Assembly: GCF_910592395.1 (NCBI RefSeq)
Contig: NC_088322.1
Location: forward strand, 9,481,431-9,545,430
Source of the DNA: Lineus longissimus
Lineage: Eukaryota; Nemertea; Pilidiophora; Heteronemertea; Lineidae
DNA: 64,000 nucleotides
Reading direction: 5' to 3'
The notes under the pieces were generated by a model. The model was not told the origin of the DNA. It saw only the letters and a list, made by a program, of their open reading frames with translations, and did not search any database. Shown one piece after another: positions 58,601 to 64,000 of this stretch (its first letter is position 1; the number at the start of each line of letters is the position of its first letter). Made by a program: the position numbers and the translations under genes.

Positions 58601-58806
58601 AAGAAAGTAATGATACAGTGTAGTGTCAACTAGCTTTCAAAACAACAATTATTTGATTATTTCGGCATCAAAATCTCAGTGTAGGTCTACTGACTACCTG
58701 AACATCAGCTGCAGTATTAGCCTTCTGCAAATGATCACACAATCAGATTAACATAATGATGATGAAGAAACCGGTGTAAAGAGCGCAACCCTGGCTTACT
58801 CCGCAT
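54971..58806 (-). CDS. Death-domain protein with two TRADD-N-like modules, ~689 aa
   Basis: Likely adaptor in death or immune signalling. Exons on minus: 58806-58800 (short, tentative), 58594-58346, 58091-57438, 56886-56431, 55913-55857, 55617-54971, with AG/GT at each join and an open frame of 2070 nt. Residues ~3-85 form a Death domain: VFSVLSSELVGLSTEWKFLM, RRLDLTNEDL, and LVRALRQERLHRVAD fit helices 1, 2 and 6. Residues 86-303 are a basic then acidic disordered linker with KKMTKRRPR (~170-178), a possible nuclear signal. Residues ~304-435 and ~477-620 each show strand, helices, strand, long helix, strand: SVIISMSCHG with YQELKAMYKSGELLRACQKV, and GVDVVMTCST with YSYFLKKKLLNICIETLL. That layout resembles the TRADD N-terminal domain. 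The tail is Ser/Arg/Asn-rich. All introns are in phase 1. The start exon (MR|N) is a guess. Confidence 0.75.
56431..56886 (-). CDS. TRADD-N-like module 1
   Basis: 456 nt, residues ~303-455. Predicted order: strand VVTGHLRVDQL, long helices (FTDLFKDMCAHLYKTIVKQA onward), strand VGSVIISMSCHG, helix with AMYKSGELLRACQKVF, strand HYVRYSLHID, then an acidic tail. TRADD's N-terminal domain has the same arrangement, with a hydrophobic strand, a Cys-containing turn, a helix with an aromatic-x-x-G-x-L motif, and a final strand. The fold assignment is by eye and needs a profile search. Confidence 0.55.
57438..58091 (-). CDS. Linker exon; its 3' end overlaps a repeat
   Basis: 654 nt of disordered sequence: a small Cys cluster CTRCPIGGHDPSC (97-109), Lys/Pro-rich and Ser-rich runs, acidic and Pro-rich stretches. 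The last ~60 nt include CAATCAATCAATCAACA and a GCGC motif of a common dispersed repeat, so part of the exon may be exonised repeat. A second possible donor (GGCG|GTATCA, also phase 1) lies ~75 nt earlier and would remove that part. Confidence 0.65.
58346..58594 (-). CDS. Death-domain exon
   Basis: 249 nt encoding one complete six-helix Death domain of about 83 residues. Diagnostic positions: L-S-S-E-L before helix 1, the W of TEWKFLMRRLDL, D/E-rich NEDLVEID, the conserved W in CMLRWHSR, and the final LVRALRQERLHRVA. Death domains form homotypic assemblies of receptors, adaptors and kinases. Both exon ends are in phase 1. I see no kinase or caspase domain joined to it. Confidence 0.85.
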
Positions 58807-59770
58807 TTCCTCAATATCCAAGGGTAGTTGTTTAACTATAGGCTATGTATCGATGTGCGTATGGACCCGATTTTTAGCCACGCCACGAGGGGTACGTGTA
58901 CCCGGCCGTCTCTTGTCACATAACCAGCTGGTTATACTAAGCCTGGTTGCCGACCTCAGCTGAGGAGGCTATTCTCCCTCGTAATATTCAGAAGCGAACA
59001 TGTTCCGATGTCTCTTTGCCGATGTCTCTTTTGTCGATTTTTGACCTTTGATTTCGACTTTCAAGACTAGTCCGAGGTCGCCGTTACCATAAATAGCGAT
59101 TACAAATGTTAGCGTCGTCTAGTCTGTTGCTCTTAACAACAGTGTCTTGGCACCATGAAGCAATGAACAGTACACATTATGGTCCTACAGTCAAAACCAA
59201 GTACATTTCCTAATAAATGTAAATGGGCCAACCATATCTTGTCATACGAATATGTTTTCAGAGTAAACAACTCAGCGTAAAAATCAACATTGGCCCAAAA
59301 ATATAAGTAATACGAGTATGGTCACATGACGCTTATTCCCTTTGGGTGCGATATATATGTATATATATGCTAAGCAGTTATGTAAATTTCTCTTTCGGTG
59401 ATCATATCTATTTCTTAATGCCATCGAAAGAGCCATCATCAGCTGACAAGGGCAGGACAAGTTACCATCTTTAGACCCCCAGGTGGCCATAGCAGGAAGC
59501 TGTGCCACCTATTCCACAAGCACAGAATATGCATATTGAAGCTTCAAAGGTTAAAGTTCACGCACTTTTGATGTGCTCATCGACCAATTCGTGATTTTTA
59601 ACCCATAATGGGTCAAGATGCCAGTGGGAAACATCGACCAAGGCTATTGCAATATGTGACTGATGTCAGTGGACCGTGTATCACAAGATGCTGTTCACTG
59701 CTCGAAGCCAGCAGACAATAAATCTGGCCAAATGGTTTCACCAATTGTAGTGAGACAAGGCCAACTGAGT
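58807..59770. other. Upstream of the Death-domain gene, no exon recognised
   Basis: The promoter and any true 5' exon of the minus-strand gene should lie here. A TATATA-type run sits near 59350-59368. No long frame was supported. Confidence 0.4.
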
Positions 59771-59837
59771 AGAGCCGATTTACAGGACCGATTGACGAAG
59801 AAGAAGAACAACAAGATTGCACCCAAGAAAGCCATTT

Positions 59838-60025
59838 GCAAACGAAGACAAAGCAAACGAAGACAAAGCAAACGAAGACAAAGTCAAAGCAAACGAAGAC
59901 AAAATATCGAAAATTTCCAGAAAATAACGCATCGTTATTTGTCCTCGTCTGCTTTGTCTTGTCTTCATTTGCTTGTATTTGTCTATGTTTGCTTTCTCGT
60001 TGTCTTCGTTAGCTTTGACTTTTAA
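59838..60025. repeat. CAAACGAAGACAAAG tandem repeat with inverted partner
   Basis: About four copies of a ~15-bp unit on the plus strand (59838-59902), then after ~35 bp the complement (TTTGTCCTCGTCTGCTTTGT..., TTGTCTTCGTTAGCTTTG) up to 60020. The two halves can fold into a long imperfect hairpin. Confidence 0.8.
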
Positions 60026-60059
60026 AATATTTGAATTGATATCAACCGCAATATGCAAA

Positions 60060-61795
60060 GTTCGAACTGAATTTGAAGGCAGTTGGCTGATTTGATTTGT
60101 TGACCGAAAGGCAATCGTCAGTAATTTACTTGCAGTGCAAGGTCAACCTAATTTATCGCAATTCATCGATATCAGATCGAAGCGGAAGCGCAAGGAATAG
60201 AATTGATGCGAATATGATTTGAATTCTTGCCATCGATATGAATCTGAGGGGTCTATTCTTCCTAGTGATATCGAAAGAAAATGTGAATATATAGAAGAAG
60301 GTAAAACTTACCATCCACCACATGTATATCTGCGACTCCGGAGTTCATTCCTGGGTCCACCATTGCTAAAATGGCTGTCTCATAAACATACACATCGAAC
60401 TGTCATGAAAAGCCTTTTGGCAGATTGAAAGAGATCATTGTTGGTACACTAAATGACGAAGATCACAGGCCTCAAAGCACCGTTGTGTTTGTAATACCAT
60501 TTCTCATATTGAGCCACCCAAAGAGCAGAGGCCGGAGTTCTTGCTTCCAAGGTTTATTTTTGTTCATAATCGATATTTTGGTGATATGGTATGATATGAA
60601 ATTTTAAGCACTCCACGTTGATATTGAGGGAAAGACAAGAGAGGGCCTACTCGTAGCTCGCGATCGGGGCCACTTTCATAACCTCTGTACTATCAATTAA
60701 TCATGTGTGATAAAAAGGGGTTCCTCGTATTTAAAATTGTGTGAGATCGAATTATAATATCAACGACCTCGTAAAAATAACCTGACCCTCCTGGCCCCTG
60801 CCTATAATCTCACTTTAAAACTCGTCACAGGGTTCTGGCCCGTATTCGTCCTTCAGATGCCTCCTCCAGTCCACTTGAACATTTTGATGTTTTGATGTCC
60901 GAGCTTTTTATTCATGGAGTCAATGATATATATGTCATCATTGTTATTATTTGAATGTGGTATAGATAAGAACGGGTTTTTAAAGATCAAAGCTCGTCAA
61001 ATAATCTTTGGCACTCCCTCTAAATTTAGGGCTCTAAAAACTCAATCACACTCTTACGCCGTCAATCAAACACGGCCCTGATATAATTATTCGTCAACTG
61101 AAAATGGTCAATTTTACCCCCTCGCTCCTTCCTATCGTCCCGCCATGATCTACCGTCAGGAAACCCGTTTATTGCTTTCAACAGTCGTGCGGATTTTGTC
61201 GCGTTCCAGGATCAGTGTTGGGCTTTTGTCGGATGTATCAGGGAAAAAGTCAGAGAAACCGTTAAGATGTCGGAAAAAGCCTCCTACTAGTGCCTTATCA
61301 TGGCTAAGTTGCGCGGAGAGAAGCTCTGTGGTTTAACTTTTATTTAACTGGACTTGTGAGGACAAAGTCACAACCAGAAAAGCGGGATAACACTTTAACT
61401 GAATAGGGGGCGAGTAAAATAACCAGAAAAGCGTTTTTGACTGCCAACAAAACGACCGATATTGAGATCGAATAAAGCATCAATTCACATATAAATTGAA
61501 CACATTGAGAAAGGTTTTCATTTGCTGTCTTCCAAACTGGAATAAATCCAATCGCCTGAGATTGAATTGAATTATGAGGTCAGGTTGATCTGTGAGTCAG
61601 CCTGTTGTTGTCCGAGGACACTATGCGATATGTTTGTGTGATGTCCTAGCGAGAGGCGGACTGATAACAAGAGGTTCCAACAATAGCTTGGCCACAAAGC
61701 AAAGCTATGACAGCAAAGCTAGTACTCTGTACTTCTTTCGTTTCTCATTAGCCCCGAATTTCGCAAGTTGGATTTTAGGACCTGCCGTCATGTTT
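60060..61795. other. Intergenic, nothing recognised
   Basis: Short unsupported frames only. A 14-base AT-rich near-palindrome occurs near 60925. No repeats of note. Confidence 0.4.
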
Positions 61796-61930
61796 GGGTT
61801 ACACTCCAGACGCAGTGGACCCGTCTTCTCCTACCGCCCGATAGCAGATGATTGGGATGACGAAATGGACTGAATGGAAGTCCATGATTGGTTTACACTC
61901 GGGATGCAGTGGACCAGCTCGTTCGTGCGT
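61796..61930. repeat. Dispersed repeat GCAGTGGACCGGCC, copies 4 and 5
   Basis: GGTTACACTCCAGACGCAGT GGACCCGTCTTC... with GGGATGACGAAATGGACTGA, followed at ~61890 by a shorter second copy (TTTACACTCGGGATGCAGTG GACC). The same arrangement of two adjacent copies is seen at 46180-46395. Confidence 0.72.
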
Positions 61931-62204
61931 ATGATGACAAGTGAATTGAAGGAATTGGCAAGATAACTCAGAGCTTGCATACTCCCAGCCTTGATCCTCA
62001 GTGGCATCCCCCTTTGAAAAACACAAGGCAATCAAACCCTCTTTGTGTTTTCGCTGGCCACCCCATGGCATCTCCACTGGACAATATTTGTGAAAAATCA
62101 TTACCGGGAAAAGAATGACGCAGAAAAGAACAATTTAAATATGATAAACTTTATTGCTTGGAGTATTAGAAACCCATTACTATAAGCCAGCACTTTTACA
62201 AACA

Positions 62205-62455
62205 TTGATGTAGTTCAAGGTCATTCTGAATCACCCTGACAACACACAACATGTCAAGGTCATTAACAATACCATTGACTGCAGTTAAAAGGTCAAGGTT
62301 ATTCTGCATAAGCATGACAACACATAAAACTTCAAGGTCATTAGGAATCGCCTTGGTTACAGTTGGCCAAGGTTATTCTGCATCAGCATGACAACATACG
62401 AAATTGTCAAGGTCATGAGTCACCTTGCTATAATCAAAAGGTCAAGGTCAAATAA
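62205..62455. repeat. Degenerate ~63-bp tandem repeat with TCAAGGTCA motifs
   Basis: About four units of the form CAAGGTCATTCTGCATCAGCATGACAACACA. TCAAGGTCA or a one-base variant occurs at least five times, and AAGGTCAAGGTCA closes the array. TCAAGGTCA is the known extended half-site of monomeric nuclear receptors such as FTZ-F1/SF-1 and ERR. Regulatory use here is only a possibility. Confidence 0.75.
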
Positions 62456-62459
62456 TGGA

Positions 62460-63179
62460 TTCAGCATGATCTCAACACTCAGAACAATTGTTACAAAAAA
62501 TACCAAAATATTCACCAACAAAACTGGTCTGTGATGAAATATCTGCAAGGACACATATAATGCCATTGAGAGTCTACATTTCATTGAAAATTTCAATCTT
62601 ATAGGGTGTATAAGATACTAAAGTGTAGTCTTAATTCATTCTTGATAAAAGGTATCAGGTAATCAGCCCTGAAAAAGTACCCTGGGCATCCAAGCGGATT
62701 TGCTCAGCCACTTCCTCATTGCAGCCACCTAAAACTGCTTTTCCCTATTTTACTCACCACCACCAACAGAAAAATAAACAAAACAATACAAACCTATAGT
62801 TGTCATGGTAATACATCTATGGTTGCTATGGTGACATCTAAACACAACACTGCCATAGCAATGATACCACAGCATCACAAAATGGGCAAGAAACTTAGCT
62901 GACACTACAGGTTGTCATGGAACTTACCGAGTTGGCATTTTTGTAAAACATGGTCGCACAATTTCCTTTACCTTTTAAGTAATTAGAACCATAAAGAAGG
63001 AGTGTATCAGGATAATGCTGTCAAGGTGCTATAGATATTCATCTGAAAAAGGGCACATACAGCTTGTTAATTCATTGTGTAGGCCTTCACTTTTTGATAC
63101 AGCCAAGAACAGCCCTAGTGTCTGCCCGGCATTACCTAGTCACCCCTCCTTTAAGAAAAACATGTATCGGAAATCAACT
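62460..63179. other. Intergenic, nothing recognised
   Basis: AT-rich, with short runs such as GTTGTCATGGTAATACATCT / GGTTGCTATGGTGACATCT that look like a diverged pair (62800-62845). No exon was supported. An AATAAA on the minus strand near 62146 could end a gene located beyond the right edge. Confidence 0.4.
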
Positions 63180-63183
63180 TTAA

Positions 63184-63518
63184 AGGGAACTGAAACCGCC
63201 AAGCCAGTTCGTATGACCTCGTTTTCATTTCCCGCGTACCGGGTGATCAGAACGAGGCATGAATGAAACATGGCGCCTAGGTGTCAATCATTGAGTGAGG
63301 TCACTACTATGGAATTTACTACGAAAACTCATGAATGAAAGATCGCATGACTCACGTGATTCTCACATGATTCTCAATAATAACAAATTGAACTGCGCAT
63401 GCTCGTGCACTGGGGGCGGAGCTACAAATCTGAACTCGAATAGGAAGTTGGAAGTTTGACTTTCTCGGGCGGTGAAAGTCGAAAAGTTGAATAAATCGCT
63501 CGGCGGTTCCAGTTCCCT
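63184..63518. mobile_element. 335-bp MITE with TTAA target duplication
   Basis: Termini AGGGAACTGAAACCGCC and GGCGGTTCCAGTTCCCT are inverted with one mismatch, and TTAA flanks both (63180-63183 and 63519-63522). A TTAA duplication is used by piggyBac and Kolobok elements; the AGGG start fits Kolobok better. No coding sequence. Confidence 0.82.
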
Positions 63519-63829
63519 TTAACATCGCAGCAGTTCAGTCATGGTTTGCTACAGGGCATTAAGCCTTGAATTATTCTATGGTTTACAGGGGCATACATGT
63601 AGCTAGCTTTTTGGTCGGAAGGGGGGAGCAAAATGACATGTTTTGAAATTTTGATCCAACATCACATACAAAATTACAGTCAAAACCACTCCCCTCAAAA
63701 CAAATTTTAAAGTGACTTGTATTAGGTGCATCTGCCCCCATGTTGCCCCCTCCCACCCCACTGGCTATGCCTCTAGTGGACTAGTCATTGCTCATTCAAT
63801 AATTATTTGACTGTTTATTCCATGATTAC

Positions 63830-64000
63830 TTCACCAGATATTCCAATGGCAATTCTTGGTTATTTTACTTTTTCTAGTCCATGGTCCATGGTAACATGTA
63901 TACATGTATACATGTACATGTATGACTGGTTATTGCATGGTGGTTACTTCATATTCCAATGGCAATTCTTGGTTATTTTACTGTTTTCAGTCCATGGTAA
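63830..64000. repeat. ~115-bp direct repeat running off the right edge
   Basis: ATATTCCAATGGCAATTCTTGGTTATTTTACT occurs near 63837 and 63951, each followed by AGTCCATGGT. Between them is the palindromic run ACATGTATACATGTATACATGTACATG. The second copy is cut by the window end. Confidence 0.85.

Noticed and set aside
59284-59508. Minus-strand frame starting MAQLPAMATWGSKDG as a first exon of the Death-domain gene
   Set aside because: No donor in the phase needed for the Death-domain exon, and the rest of the frame is low complexity.
61799-62101. 100-residue minus-strand frame
   Set aside because: It runs through two copies of the dispersed GCAGTGGACC repeat and shows no family resemblance.

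Overview
The window is animal nuclear DNA: split genes with GT-AG introns, many transposon remnants and long tandem arrays. No rRNA, tRNA, operon or CRISPR array was seen. The repeat style (elements that start with AAGGCC-type motifs, end in GACA or GACG tracts and have complementary termini; TCAAGGTCA-rich repeats) suggests a marine lophotrochozoan-type invertebrate. That placement is inference; no species is claimed.

Layout. (1) 197-19070, minus: fourteen coding exons of a SETD2-type histone H3 lysine-36 methyltransferase, at least 4072 residues, running off the left edge before the expected WW and SRI domains. One 9.3-kb exon carries a huge RS-rich N-terminal region. (2) 19071-19629: a head-to-head promoter interval. 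(3) 19630-20878, plus: a four-exon, 111-residue eIF1/SUI1 protein, intact but unusually divergent. (4) 20879-42990: a gene-poor block of MITEs, hairpins, a retro-type insertion with a perfect 20-bp target duplication, a ~14-kb satellite domain built on a 102-bp unit and composite ~1.08-kb units, three mobile elements nested inside one another, and a 55-bp minisatellite. (5) 42998-46883: one doubtful minus-strand exon, a Mutator-like element with a 9-bp target duplication, and a large palindrome. (6) 46884-54107, plus: an eleven-exon secreted astacin metalloprotease with three C-terminal ShK domains (555 residues). (7) 54971-58806, minus: a six-exon gene with an N-terminal Death domain, a long charged linker and two C-terminal modules that resemble the TRADD N-terminal domain. 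(8) 58807-64000: intergenic repeats, including a TTAA-flanked MITE and a cluster of TCAAGGTCA motifs.

How the genes relate. SETD2 and eIF1 diverge from a shared short promoter, so two basic expression genes (chromatin and translation start) may be co-transcribed. The astacin and Death-domain genes converge on a ~860-bp 3' interval. I see no functional link between the two pairs.

The most notable candidate for an undescribed system is the Death-domain plus tandem TRADD-N-like protein. Its domain order is the reverse of TRADD, and every intron is in phase 1, which fits a modular signalling adaptor. All exon boundaries here were read by eye from splice signals and reading frame. No database search was run.
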